A DNA stretch of 64,000 nucleotides. Source: DP-19 sp036496285 (lineage in GTDB: Bacteria; Desulfobacterota; Binatia; UTPRO1). The stretch is taken from the NCBI GenBank assembly GCA_036496285.1, contig DASXLI010000023.1:37309-101308 (forward strand). The letters run 5' to 3'. Below are positions 43,402 through 52,202 of this stretch, piece by piece. How positions within the stretch are numbered: the first letter of the stretch is position 1; each line of letters begins with the position of its first letter. The notes under the pieces are model-generated. The model did not search any database and had not been told where the DNA came from. It was given only the letters and a program-made list of their open reading frames with translations. The translations under genes and the position numbers were made by a program.

Positions 43402-45978
43402 GTGCTCCGCCTCCTCCGACTGATCAGCTGGCCGCAGCTGCGCCAGAGCTGGGGTCGGACCGCCCTGGTCGTCGTCGGCATCGCGAACGGGGTCACCCTC
43501 ATCGTCGCCATTAACATCATCAACTCGAGCGTGCTCGCGAACGTCAGGCATACGATCGAGCTCATGGCGGGTCCTGCGTCGCTCGAGGTGACACTGGGGG
43601 TCGGTGAGATCGGATTCCCGGAACACACGGTAGACGGGCTTCGCGGCGATCCCGACGTCGTCGCGGCCGTCCCCTTGGTGAGGGGGACGGTGTCGCTCGC
43701 GAGCGAGCCGTCCGAGACCCTACAGCTCTTCGGCGCCGACTTCACCGCAGAGGAGGAGCTCCGTCGCTACGACATCGGGACGACCGATCGGCGAACCATT
43801 CTCGAGGGCATGGCCGATGCGCACTCCATCCTCGTGACCAATGCATTTGCGGAGCGCCACGGGCTCAAAGCGGGGGCGATTCTTCAGTTGTCGACGCCGA
43901 GCGGCATCGGCGCCTTCACCGTCCGTGGACTGCTGGAGCCGGAGGGGCTTGCCAAGGCATTCAGAGGTCAGCTGGCCGTCATGGATCTTCCCGCCGCCCA
44001 GCTGGCGCTCGGCAAAGCCGGTCTCATCGATCAGATCGACATTGTCGTTCGCGAGGGCGCGAGCATCGACACGGTTCGTGAGCGATTGATTAAGAAGGTC
44101 CCGCCGTCGCTGAGCGTCGAGCGCCCCGAGCAGCGAGGGGTTCAGTACGAGCGCATTCTCGGATCGTTTCAAGCGATGTTGACGGGTCTGAGCATGCTCT
44201 GTCTCGTTGCCGGCATCTTCATCGTCTACAACACCACGTCCACCGGTGCCGCGCACCGGGCGGGCGTCATGGCGGCGCTGCGCGTAGCCGGCGCGAGCGG
44301 CGATCAGCTCTTCCGCCTCCTGATGGTGGAGGCAGTCGTGCTGGGCACGGTTGCGACCCTCATCGGCTTCGTACAGGGCGTCGTCCTCGCGTGGTTGTTG
44401 AGTCCGTTGGTGTCGGAGTCGATGGGAGTCATCTTCCAGCTTCGCTTCCCGGTCGACGGACTCGCCCTCAACGTCACCGAGCAGCTCTCGATATTCATGC
44501 TCGGCGTCTCGGCAACGATGTTCGCGTCGTACTTCGCGGCCCGTCGAGTGACGAGGATGGATCCTCTCGAGGTGATGCGGTCGGATCTCCGATCCCTTGC
44601 CACACAGCGTCCCTCGCTGCACCTCGTCGGGTGGTGGGCGGCGCTCGTGGCGATGAGTGCCGCCGCGTTGGTGATCCAAGTCCGGTTGAGGTCCATCGCC
44701 TGGGGCAACTTCGGCTCGACGTTGTGGTTCGCGTCGTCGATCATCGTCGCCGTGCCTTTGGTGGCGCTGGCGGGGCGCATGCTGTCGCGCGTCTTGCCCA
44801 GGGTCTTCGGATCCGAGGGGCGGGTCGCGGCCGAAAGCGTCTTCCGCTCGCCTGTGCGCACGGGCGTGACCGTGGCCGCAATCGCCCTGGTGCTGACGAT
44901 CGCGATCGGCCTAGCCAGCATCGCGCTCAGCTTCCGGACCTCGGTGAAGAGCTATTTCGGCAGCGGATTCCTGTCGAGCGACTTGATCGTGAGCGCCGTG
45001 ACGACGGAGGGAGGGTGGCTCGAGACGCCGCTGCCGGAGCAGCTCGCGAGTGAGATTCGCGACCTGCCGGGCGTCGCGTCGATCGAGCTACTCCGGGTCT
45101 TGCCCGGCCAGATGTTTCGAGGTGAGCGGATCGCCATCGCGGGCTTGAGTGACGGCTTGGTCGAGCCCTCGCGGCATCCTGCGGGCTGGTATCGGAGCGG
45201 AGACGCGGTAAGCGCCGCGGCCGCGATTCGCGCCGGCGAAGGGGCGCGCATCTCTACGAGCCTCGCCGATCGGTTCGACTTGAAAGTGGGCGACGACCTC
45301 GAGCTTGCGACACCGACTGGGCCATTGCACGTCGCCGTAGTCGGCGTCGTCCCCGACTACATGTCAGATCGTGGGGGTGTCGGCATCAGCGGGCGGCTGC
45401 TCGCCGAGCGATGGAAGGACGCGTCGGTCAACCGCATCAGCGTGTTCGTCAGCCCAGGCGAATCGGTCGAGGCGGTGCGGCAGCGCATCCTGGACCGGTT
45501 CGGGACCCGCTATCGTTTGAAGATTCTCTCCCTGGATCAGCTGGTGCAGTTTCACGATCAGATGATTAATCGGGCCTTCGCCTTCACCGACGCCATCCAG
45601 CTGCTCGTCATGATCGTGGCGATTGCCGGCATCTTCGATCTCTTGCTCTCGGCGATCCTCGAGCGCCGCCGGGAGCTCGCGCTCTGGCAGGTCATCGGCG
45701 CCGACCGTCGCACAATCCGTCGCTCGGTCGTGCTCGAGGCGGGAACAATTGGCGCCTTCGGTGCGCTTCTTGGAGTGGCTGTCGGGCTCGTCACCGCGTG
45801 GATCTGGGTCGATGTCAACTTTCGCTATCTCCTCGGATACTACCTCGACTACGACTTCGCGCTCGGCGCGACTGTGTGGTATGTCTCGCTGACCGTGCTG
45901 ATGGCGATGATCGCGGGATATTTGGCTGCCAACCAGGCCACACGCCAATCCGTGTTGGACGGAATTCGCCAGAGCTGA
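43402..45978 (+). CDS. FtsX-type ABC permease
   Basis: 858 residues from a GTG at 43402, just before the first membrane segment (WGRTALVVVGIANGVTLIVAI). Two FtsX-type units are evident: extracytoplasmic domains (about 45-260 and 505-690) each followed by three membrane helices (about 265-415 and 715-858), as in the large LolC/E- or MacB-like permeases with duplicated halves. Such transporters extrude lipids, peptides or lipoproteins by mechanotransmission instead of passing substrate through a channel. With the KAS III-like synthase downstream, a lipid-like product is a plausible cargo. Inference only. Confidence 0.85.
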   Translation: MLRLLRLISWPQLRQSWGRTALVVVGIANGVTLIVAINIINSSVLANVRHTIELMAGPASLEVTLGVGEIGFPEHTVDGLRGDPDVVAAVPLVRGTVSLASEPSETLQLFGADFTAEEELRRYDIGTTDRRTILEGMADAHSILVTNAFAERHGLKAGAILQLSTPSGIGAFTVRGLLEPEGLAKAFRGQLAVMDLPAAQLALGKAGLIDQIDIVVREGASIDTVRERLIKKVPPSLSVERPEQRGVQYERILGSFQAMLTGLSMLCLVAGIFIVYNTTSTGAAHRAGVMAALRVAGASGDQLFRLLMVEAVVLGTVATLIGFVQGVVLAWLLSPLVSESMGVIFQLRFPVDGLALNVTEQLSIFMLGVSATMFASYFAARRVTRMDPLEVMRSDLRSLATQRPSLHLVGWWAALVAMSAAALVIQVRLRSIAWGNFGSTLWFASSIIVAVPLVALAGRMLSRVLPRVFGSEGRVAAESVFRSPVRTGVTVAAIALVLTIAIGLASIALSFRTSVKSYFGSGFLSSDLIVSAVTTEGGWLETPLPEQLASEIRDLPGVASIELLRVLPGQMFRGERIAIAGLSDGLVEPSRHPAGWYRSGDAVSAAAAIRAGEGARISTSLADRFDLKVGDDLELATPTGPLHVAVVGVVPDYMSDRGGVGISGRLLAERWKDASVNRISVFVSPGESVEAVRQRILDRFGTRYRLKILSLDQLVQFHDQMINRAFAFTDAIQLLVMIVAIAGIFDLLLSAILERRRELALWQVIGADRRTIRRSVVLEAGTIGAFGALLGVAVGLVTAWIWVDVNFRYLLGYYLDYDFALGATVWYVSLTVLMAMIAGYLAANQATRQSVLDGIRQS

Positions 45979-45984
45979 CGGCGC

Positions 45985-47022
45985 GTGAAGATTCTCGCAA
46001 TCGAACACGCCACCCCCGAGCGCAGTCTGAGCAACGAGTGGATCGGCGACGAGTTGAGCCGTCGGAGCCGCGAGTTCATGAGCGAGCGCGATCTGGGGCT
46101 CATGCGGCGCCAGGTGCTCGAGTTCCTCGAGGGTGCTGGCAGCGAGGTCCGCTATCAGTCACAGCGTCCCGAGGAGGCCGTCCGCCTCGGGCTCGACGTC
46201 GCACGTCGGGTCATGCGGGCGTCTGACACAGCGCCCGGCGCGGTAGATCTCGTGATCTATGCCGGGGTGGGTCGCGGTTGGCTCGAGCCGGCGATGGGTC
46301 ATCTGTTTCAGGGGGAGCTCGGGCTCGTGAACGCCAGTTGTTTCGACGTGCTCGACGGCTGCGCAAGCTGGCTACGTGCGTTGCAGCTCGCGCGGACATA
46401 CGTCCGGACTGAGGGCTGCAAGCGGGTCCTGATCATCAACTGCGAGTGCGGGTTCCGTCGCTACGGCGAGTGGCAGATACAGCGGCCCGCAGACGTGGCG
46501 CACTATCAGGCGACATTCACGATCGGCGAGGCCTCCACCGCGGCAATCGTGAGTGACGACGATCCCGAGGACGACTACTACTTCAGGTTCAAGAGCTTCG
46601 GCGAGTACTACGATCTCTGCATGATACCGCTTCCGAACGCGGAAGAATTCTTGACGCGACCGATCGGTGCGCGGCATGAGGTGAGCAAGTTCTACGCGTT
46701 GTCGAGCGAGCTCCTGAAAGTCGGTGTCGTGAAAGTGGTGGAGCTATTTCACGCCGACCCGCATTTGCGGTCTCGCCAGTACGACATCGCGTTCGGCCAC
46801 GAGGCGAGCGCGAAGGCCTCGGCGATCATCGCCCGCAGCCTGCGCATTCCGGCGGAGAAGTGCTTCATTACACATGCCCGATACGGCAACACGGTGTCCG
46901 CGTCGCTTCCGCTGGGAATGAGCCTCGCGATCCAGCAGGATCGGCTGAAGCGCGGCGATCGAGTGCTGCTGGCGGTCGCTGGATCCGGATTGTCGATCGG
47001 CTTCGCGTCCTTCACATTCTGA
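45985..47022 (+). CDS. KAS III-like (3-oxoacyl-ACP synthase III) thiolase-fold enzyme
   Basis: 345 residues from GTG, 6 nt after the permease stop. The thiolase fold and triad are kept: Cys126 (VLDGCASWLRALQLA), His272 (FGHEASAKA) and Asn302 (ARYGNTVSASLPLGM); the 30-residue His-Asn spacing equals that of FabH. Standard FabH has HQAN at the His site, so the HEAS variant hints at a specialised acceptor. It condenses an acyl-CoA or acyl-ACP starter with a second unit, or transfers acyl groups. No fab genes surround it, so it is not the housekeeping FabH. Confidence 0.83.
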   Translation: MKILAIEHATPERSLSNEWIGDELSRRSREFMSERDLGLMRRQVLEFLEGAGSEVRYQSQRPEEAVRLGLDVARRVMRASDTAPGAVDLVIYAGVGRGWLEPAMGHLFQGELGLVNASCFDVLDGCASWLRALQLARTYVRTEGCKRVLIINCECGFRRYGEWQIQRPADVAHYQATFTIGEASTAAIVSDDDPEDDYYFRFKSFGEYYDLCMIPLPNAEEFLTRPIGARHEVSKFYALSSELLKVGVVKVVELFHADPHLRSRQYDIAFGHEASAKASAIIARSLRIPAEKCFITHARYGNTVSASLPLGMSLAIQQDRLKRGDRVLLAVAGSGLSIGFASFTF

Positions 47023-47033
47023 GAGCCGGCCCG

Positions 47034-47381
47034 GTGCCCAAGATCCACATCATCCACGAATCCGGCGAGCAGCCCGAGCAGACGATCGAGTTCTCCGAGA
47101 AGGACGCGCCGTTCAGCCACGACGGCGAGCCCGGGTCGGTCCTCGACGTGCTCCTCGGCCACAAGGTGCACCTCGAGCACGCCTGCGGCGGCAAGTGCGC
47201 CTGCACCACCTGCCACGTCATCGTGAAGGAGGGGGAGGAGAACCTCTCCGAGATGAAGGACAACGAGATGGACAAGCTCGACACGGCTCCGGGCTTGACG
47301 ATGCACTCCCGTCTCGGCTGCCAGGCCGTGGTGAAGGGGGACGTCACGATCGTGATCCCCAAGTTCAACATCAACAGCTGA
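47034..47381 (+). CDS. [2Fe-2S] ferredoxin, adrenodoxin/ISC type
   Basis: 115 residues from a GTG 11 nt after the KAS III-like stop. The cluster ligands are four Cys: three in HACGGKCACTTCHV and one in SRLGCQAVV. The C-terminal block VTIVIPKFNIN is that of ISC-type ferredoxin Fdx. No isc genes adjoin it. With the reductase-like flavoprotein 7 nt downstream it forms an electron-delivery pair, perhaps for the 2OG oxygenase region or the biosynthetic genes here. The physiological partner is not evident. Confidence 0.92.
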   Translation: MPKIHIIHESGEQPEQTIEFSEKDAPFSHDGEPGSVLDVLLGHKVHLEHACGGKCACTTCHVIVKEGEENLSEMKDNEMDKLDTAPGLTMHSRLGCQAVVKGDVTIVIPKFNINS

Positions 47382-47388
47382 GGCGACG

Positions 47389-48078
47389 ATGCAGGCGACG
47401 CTGGAGCGAATCCACGAGTGGACGCCGTCCACGCGCTCGCTGTTCCTGCGGCTCGTGCCCGGCGGCCGGATGCCGTTCCAGGCGGGCCAGTTCATCTCGT
47501 TGCAGCTTCCGGTCGGCGACAGCCCGCCGCTCGTGCGGCCGTACTCGCTCGCGTCCGACCCCGACGCGGAGCTGCTCGAGATCTGCGTCGATCGGGTGCC
47601 TGGCGGGATCGGCTCTGCATACCTGTTCTCGCTTGCTCGGGGCGCCGCGGTGACGTTCAAGGGTCCGTTCGGCAGTTTCATGGTCGACGAGCCGCCTGCG
47701 GCGACGATGGTCTGCATCGGCGACGGCACCGGCATCGCGCCGATCCGCGCCATCGTGCGCCGCGCGCTGGCGTGCGGCGCCCGCGCGGTCGAGGTGCTGC
47801 AGGGCGCGCCGACGGAGGCCGAGCTGCTGTTCCGCGACGAGCTGGTGGCGCTGGCCCGGAGGCATCCCCAGCTCGCCTGGCAGCCGGTCCTGGCGGGCGC
47901 CGGTGCGGGCGACCGGTCCGAGCTCGAGCGCCTCGTGCTCGAGCGCTACGTGCAGGCCGACGACGACCGCAGCCGGCACTTCTGGATCTGCGCCGTCGGC
48001 GATGTGGTCCGCCGTCTGCGCGAGGCGCTGCGCGCCGCGGGCTACGAGCGGCGCGCGATCCGCTACGAGCAGTGGTAG
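47389..48078 (+). CDS. Ferredoxin-NAD(P)H reductase-like flavoprotein
   Basis: 229 residues, ATG 7 nt after the ferredoxin stop. FNR fold: FAD-binding RPYSLAS motif (residues about 52-58), the GIGSAYLFSLARG loop and NAD(P) loop IGDGTGIAPIRAIV. There is no Fe-S domain in this protein itself. It would pass electrons from NAD(P)H to the adjacent ferredoxin, which fits its place as a pair. The exact acceptor is unknown. Confidence 0.87.
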   Translation: MQATLERIHEWTPSTRSLFLRLVPGGRMPFQAGQFISLQLPVGDSPPLVRPYSLASDPDAELLEICVDRVPGGIGSAYLFSLARGAAVTFKGPFGSFMVDEPPAATMVCIGDGTGIAPIRAIVRRALACGARAVEVLQGAPTEAELLFRDELVALARRHPQLAWQPVLAGAGAGDRSELERLVLERYVQADDDRSRHFWICAVGDVVRRLREALRAAGYERRAIRYEQW

Positions 48079-48117
48079 CCGCGTAGCGGTCGGCCGCGGT
48101 TGGCGGCGACGCGCCGG

Positions 48118-48828
48118 TCACTGCGCATCGTGGAAGATCAATCCGAGCGTCAGCCGCTCGCCGCGCGTCAACACGCTCACGCCGTGGCGCATCGCCACCC
48201 GGTAGTCGCCGCGCGTGCCGCGCACCGGACGCTCGCGGTTGGTGAAGATCAGTCCCTCACCGCGCGCCAGGCTGAACGCGGTCGCGCGCGACTGCGCGCG
48301 CGGCCGCTGCTCGACCAGCAGGACCTCGCCGCCCGCGTAGTCGACGTCGCGCTCGGAGAGCACCACGAGCACCTGGAGAGGAAACGCGATCGCGCCGTAG
48401 AGGTCCTGGTGCAGCGCGTTCCAGTCGCCGGCGGTGTAGCGGAGGAGGAGCGGCGTCGGCCGGCGCTGGCTCGCGGCGTGGCAGCGCGCGAGGAAGCCGT
48501 CGAGCGTGCGAGGGAACTCCGCCGGGTCGCGCCGCAGACGCGCGGCCCAGGCCCGTGCCGTCACGGCCAGCGGCTGGTACAGCGCCGCCCGCAGCGCTGC
48601 GACGAGCGGCGGGAGCGGCGCCCTGAAGTAACGGTACTCGCCGCGCCCGAAGTTGTGGCGCGCCATGGCGACGGTCGAGCGGAAGGCGTCGTCGCGTCGG
48701 TAGGTCGCACGCAACGCGGCGCACTCGCGCGCCGTCAGGAGCCCGGGCAGGCGTGCGGACCCGTCGGCGTCCAACGACCCGCGCACAGCCTCCCAGTCGT
48801 AGCGTCGCACGCGCGCCGTCGCGTTCAT
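48118..48828 (-). CDS. 2OG-Fe(II) oxygenase
   Basis: 236 residues. The iron-binding triad is HxD (HQDLYG) and a distal His (MRHGVSVL), with the 2-oxoglutarate Arg in RGERLTLGLIFHDA. The N-terminal half is an Arg-rich helical region. It belongs to the double-stranded beta-helix oxygenases of the prolyl-hydroxylase-like class that use Fe(II) and 2-oxoglutarate to hydroxylate a protein or small molecule. It is convergent with the reductase gene (39 nt between stops), so it is a separate transcript. Confidence 0.83.
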   Translation of the reverse strand: MNATARVRRYDWEAVRGSLDADGSARLPGLLTARECAALRATYRRDDAFRSTVAMARHNFGRGEYRYFRAPLPPLVAALRAALYQPLAVTARAWAARLRRDPAEFPRTLDGFLARCHAASQRRPTPLLLRYTAGDWNALHQDLYGAIAFPLQVLVVLSERDVDYAGGEVLLVEQRPRAQSRATAFSLARGEGLIFTNRERPVRGTRGDYRVAMRHGVSVLTRGERLTLGLIFHDAQ

Positions 48829-48888
48829 CGCGCGACTGTAGCGCGAGGGCGGCGTCGCTGACGAGCCCGCTCCATCGCCCGGGCGCCA

Positions 48889-50400
48889 TCAGCCGAGGAG
48901 CGAGAGCTGGTCGCCCGCGGCGGGCGGCACGCGGAACGCCGCGGCGCTCAACGCCGGCACCGGCCGGTCGAGCCGATGCTTCTTCACGGCGGCGTGGAAG
49001 AGCGCCGCGATCTGCCCGGCGTACTCGCCCTCGCCACGCCCGCGGTGGCCGAAGCGCGAGTCACTGATGCGGCCGGAGCGCGTCTCGCGGATACGGTGCA
49101 GGACGCGGGCGCGGCGGTCCGGATAGTGCTCCTCGAGCCAGTGCTCGAAGATCGTGTCGAGTGGCCGGGGCAGCCGGAGCAGCACCCACGACGCGCAGTC
49201 CGCACCGGCCTCTGCCGCAGCCGCCAGGATGCGCGGAATCTCGGAATCGTTCAGGCCGGGAATGACCGGGCCGATCATGACGCCGACCGGCACACCCGCG
49301 CGGTGGAGCGCGGCGATCGCCTCGATGCGCCGCTCCGGCTGCGCAGCGCGCGGCTCCATGCGCCGCGCCAGCTCCGGGTCGAGGGTCGTGACCGAGCACA
49401 TCACGCGCGCCGCGCCGTGCCGCGCGAGCTCGGCGAGGACGTCGGCGTCGCGCGCCACCAGCGCCGACTTGGTGATGACGCCGACCGGGTTGCGGAAGTC
49501 GGCGAACACCTCGAGGCAGCGCCGGGTCAGCTTCAGGCGGCGCTCGACCGGCTGATAGCAGTCGGTGTTGCCGGAGAGCGCCACCACCTGCGGCTGCCAG
49601 CGCCGTGAGCGCAGCGCCGCGCGCAGCAGCGTGGGAGCGTCCTCCTTCACCATGATGCGCCGCTCGAAGTCGAGCCCGGCGCTGAAACCGAGATACTCGT
49701 GCGTGGGCCGCGCGTAACAGTTGTGGGTGGCGAGGCCGGCCGCGAAGAAGGTTCTGCTCGAAGTTTGAATGTCCACGACGTCTGCCTGCGGGCCTGCGTC
49801 GACAGCGCGAACCGGATCCGGGTCGAGATTCATCTCTCGGCCGAACGGATCATCGAGGTTCCCGACGAGGGCGAGCAGAGGATGCTCCCGGCTAAGCTCG
49901 TCGGTTCGCAGCCAGCGAAAATCCGGGCCCTGCAACCAGCGGTGTGCCGCGGTGGTTACGACGTTCGATCGCTCGGTTACGAGTCGCACCGTCGGCTTCC
50001 TTGACCACCACACTGCTTCGATCACCGAGCGTCGAAGCTTTCGTGTCTCGCCGGGAGCGCACGATTCGTCGAAGCCGAGGAGCGTGTCGCCGACTTCGGC
50101 CTCACCGATCGGCCGCCAGGTCATGTCGGCGTGCAGGATGAGCGTCTCCGGAGCCAGGCAATACACGCAGCCGTGCTCGCAGCCCCGATAGGGGTTCAGG
50201 CTGAAGCGGAAGCCGATGTCGGGGCTGTCGTTCTCGGCGAGGACGGTGCGGCTGCTGTCACGGTAGTACAGGGTGCGGGGGGCGGCGGGCTCGTCGTCGG
50301 ACGGCGCCGCGTCCTCGGGGTCGAGCTCGACGTGGAGCTGCTCGTAGCGGTTCGGCGGGTCGAGGTCCGTGCCGCGCCCGGGGAGGTCTTTGGCGCTCAC
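48889..50400 (-). CDS. PA0069/Rv2578c-family radical SAM protein, interrupted by an intein
   Basis: 503 residues in full, about 356 after splicing, from a GTG at 50400. Extein N-part: NPYRGCEHGCVY, the first half of the CxxxCxxC cluster motif. The next Cys is replaced by the start of a 147-residue intein (residues 81-227), and the third ligand Cys228 begins CYARPTHEYLGFSAG. Spliced sequence gives the intact CEHGCVYC motif plus the family segments SGNTDCYQPVERRLKLTR and SVTTLDPELARRMEPRAA. Without splicing the [4Fe-4S]-SAM site cannot form. The family's substrate is unknown. Intein-containing Rv2578c-type proteins are known from Actinobacteria. Confidence 0.93.
   Translation of the reverse strand: MSAKDLPGRGTDLDPPNRYEQLHVELDPEDAAPSDDEPAAPRTLYYRDSSRTVLAENDSPDIGFRFSLNPYRGCEHGCVYCLAPETLILHADMTWRPIGEAEVGDTLLGFDESCAPGETRKLRRSVIEAVWWSRKPTVRLVTERSNVVTTAAHRWLQGPDFRWLRTDELSREHPLLALVGNLDDPFGREMNLDPDPVRAVDAGPQADVVDIQTSSRTFFAAGLATHNCYARPTHEYLGFSAGLDFERRIMVKEDAPTLLRAALRSRRWQPQVVALSGNTDCYQPVERRLKLTRRCLEVFADFRNPVGVITKSALVARDADVLAELARHGAARVMCSVTTLDPELARRMEPRAAQPERRIEAIAALHRAGVPVGVMIGPVIPGLNDSEIPRILAAAAEAGADCASWVLLRLPRPLDTIFEHWLEEHYPDRRARVLHRIRETRSGRISDSRFGHRGRGEGEYAGQIAALFHAAVKKHRLDRPVPALSAAAFRVPPAAGDQLSLLG
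49720..50160 (-). other. Mini-intein inside the radical SAM gene
   Basis: 147 residues, from Cys1 (TGC at 50158-50160) to Asn147 (AAC at 49720-49722), followed by Cys+1 of the extein. Seen: block A CLAPETLILHADM with DTLLGF; block B VVTTAAHRWL (conserved Thr and His73); block F VVDIQTSSRTFFA; block G LATHNC with the His-Asn pair that performs cyclisation. There is no room for a homing endonuclease, so it is a mini-intein that should splice without spreading by homing. The site is inside the catalytic [4Fe-4S] motif of the host. Confidence 0.93.
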
Positions 50401-50450
50401 CCGGTCATATTCGCTTTTTCTTCGCTTCTGAGCAAGCCCCGTGTGACGGC

Positions 50451-51131
50451 TCAATCCGCCTCGATCCCGAGGATGCGGATCGAGGTGAGCGCCTTGTGGA
50501 TGCGGTTCAGGTCGAGCTCGAGCGCGGTGAGCGATTCCAGGAACGCGGCGTTTGCCAGGCGGCCGGCGTCGATCGGGCGCAGACGTGGGATATCGCGCAC
50601 GAGATCCCGCACGACCGCGCCGGCCTCGCGGTCGTCCGTGGCGATGAGGACGTCGCCGGCGGCGGGGCGTTCCAGGCGGAGAAGGTGCGCCGCGGCCGCG
50701 TTCTTGAAGGCGGAGACGACGCGTGCGCGCGGCACCGCGCGCTGCAGCCAGGGGCCGACCGCGCCGCCGGCGACCGGAGCGAGGGTGATCCGCCCGTCGG
50801 TGACGCGCAGCGGGTTCACGACGTCGACGACGACCTTGCCGGCGAGCAACGCCCCGTGGGCCCCGACGAAGTCCTCCAGGCTCGCAAAGGGGAGGGTGAG
50901 GAAGACGACGTCGCCGCGCCGCACGGCCGCGGCGTTCTCGGCACCCTCGACTTCGGCGGGCCGATCGGCGGCGACCAGGCGCGCGCGCAGCTCCGCCGCC
51001 GCCTCCGCGGCGCGCGAGGGCGTGCGCGAGCCGAGCTCGACGCGGTGGCCGGCGGCCGCAAGGCGCAGCCCGAGACCCCGGCCGAGCTTGCCGGTGCCAC
51101 CCACGAACGCGATCGACGAAGGCCTCGCCAC
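50451..51131 (-). CDS. NADPH-dependent F420 reductase-like protein
   Basis: 226 residues from a GTG at 51131 (GGAGAG upstream). N-terminal dinucleotide site FVGGTGKLGRGLGLRLA, then VELGSRTPSRA and the DVVFLTLPFASLEDF and VVVDVVNPLRVTDG blocks of the F420H2:NADP oxidoreductase (NpdG) family. It would move hydride between NADPH and coenzyme F420. The family also has members with other NADP roles. No F420 synthesis genes are in the window, so use of F420 is inference. It is divergent from the histidine phosphatase gene. Confidence 0.78.
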   Translation of the reverse strand: MARPSSIAFVGGTGKLGRGLGLRLAAAGHRVELGSRTPSRAAEAAAELRARLVAADRPAEVEGAENAAAVRRGDVVFLTLPFASLEDFVGAHGALLAGKVVVDVVNPLRVTDGRITLAPVAGGAVGPWLQRAVPRARVVSAFKNAAAAHLLRLERPAAGDVLIATDDREAGAVVRDLVRDIPRLRPIDAGRLANAAFLESLTALELDLNRIHKALTSIRILGIEAD

Positions 51132-51201
51132 GCAGCTCTCCCTCGACCACCCTACCGATGCGCGCTTGGCGCTCAAGGCGTCGATCCCGTATGAACGAGC
51201 G

Positions 51202-51888
51202 GTGACGCCCACGCCGGCCTGTCGCCGCCTCTATCTCGTGCGCCATGGCGAGACCCTCTACGGCGGCGAGCGCCATCTGACCGAGCTGGGCTACAAGCAG
51301 ATCGAGGCGCTCGGCGCGCTTCTCGCCGGCGTCCCACTCGAGGCGATCTACTCGAGCCCGCTCGATCGCGCCCAGGCGACGGCGCAGACGATCGCGCGCT
51401 TCGTGCCCGCTCCGATCGTCACCGTGGACGCGCTTCGCGAGATCGAGCCCGGGGCGATCGAGGGCGACGACTTCGCCCAGATCCTCGGCGACATCCGCGG
51501 CTACTTCGCCGGCCCAGAGACGACGTGGGACACGCCGTTCCTCGGGGGCGAGACCTACCGGCAGGTCCGCGACCGTGTCTGGCCGCTGATCGAGGACCAC
51601 GCCCAGCGGTCGGATTGGAGCCGGGTCGCCCTGGTGGCGCACGGCGGGGTGAACAACGCCGTCCTCGGCCGCATCCTCGGCACGACCGGTCCCGGGCTCG
51701 CCAACATCGACCAGGACTTCGGTTGCCTGAATATCATCGATTTCTTCGGCGAGCGCCCGGTGATCCGCCTCCTCAACTTCACCGCCTACGACGCCATGAA
51801 GCTCGCCCTGGAGGCGCCGAGCATCGACGCCGTCGCCGACCTGCTGAGGACGTCGCTCTATCCGGTGGGCCCCCGCCTGCGCTCCTGA
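51202..51888 (+). CDS. Histidine phosphatase (phosphoglycerate mutase-like)
   Basis: 228 residues from GTG. The catalytic RHG motif is in LYLVRHGETLYGGERHLTELG (His about 15), with SSPLDRAQATAQTIA and the second His in ALVAHGGVNNAVL. This is the acid-phosphatase branch of the superfamily, acting on small phosphoesters via a phosphohistidine. Typical of CobC/PhoE-type enzymes; the substrate is unknown. Its start faces the F420 reductase-like gene, 70 nt away. Confidence 0.87.
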   Translation: MTPTPACRRLYLVRHGETLYGGERHLTELGYKQIEALGALLAGVPLEAIYSSPLDRAQATAQTIARFVPAPIVTVDALREIEPGAIEGDDFAQILGDIRGYFAGPETTWDTPFLGGETYRQVRDRVWPLIEDHAQRSDWSRVALVAHGGVNNAVLGRILGTTGPGLANIDQDFGCLNIIDFFGERPVIRLLNFTAYDAMKLALEAPSIDAVADLLRTSLYPVGPRLRS

Positions 51889-52202
51889 ACACAGGCCAGG
51901 CGTAAGTGGTCGTCTTTTCGTCGGGAAAGTCGGTCCCCGGGGCTTGACTGGAACGCGTTCAGTGCGCAGGTTCCTTCCCGGCGCGAATGGCCGGACGGCT
52001 CTCGCGTCCAAGAGGTGGCGCGGTCGAAAAAGCTCAATAGTGTCGTTGACTTTCCCGGCTTTGACGGCTACGCTACGGTATGAACCGTGTCTGCCGTCCT
52101 TGCTACGTCACTGGCTTGCCCCATTCCTGACGAGAGCGGGCCGATTCGGCAGGTGCCCTCCACTCGCGAGGCCCCTCTGGGGATTGTCGCGTCGATGATC
52201 GG
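51889..52202 (+). promoter_or_regulatory. rpoD: Region upstream of rpoD with its likely promoter
   Basis: This 314-nt gap has no gene. TTGACT (52046-52051) and TACGCT (52069-52074), 17 nt apart, are the best promoter, about 130 nt before the rpoD ATG. A TTGACT at 51943-51948 lacks a good -10. No stable terminator hairpin for the phosphatase gene was found. Confidence 0.5.
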
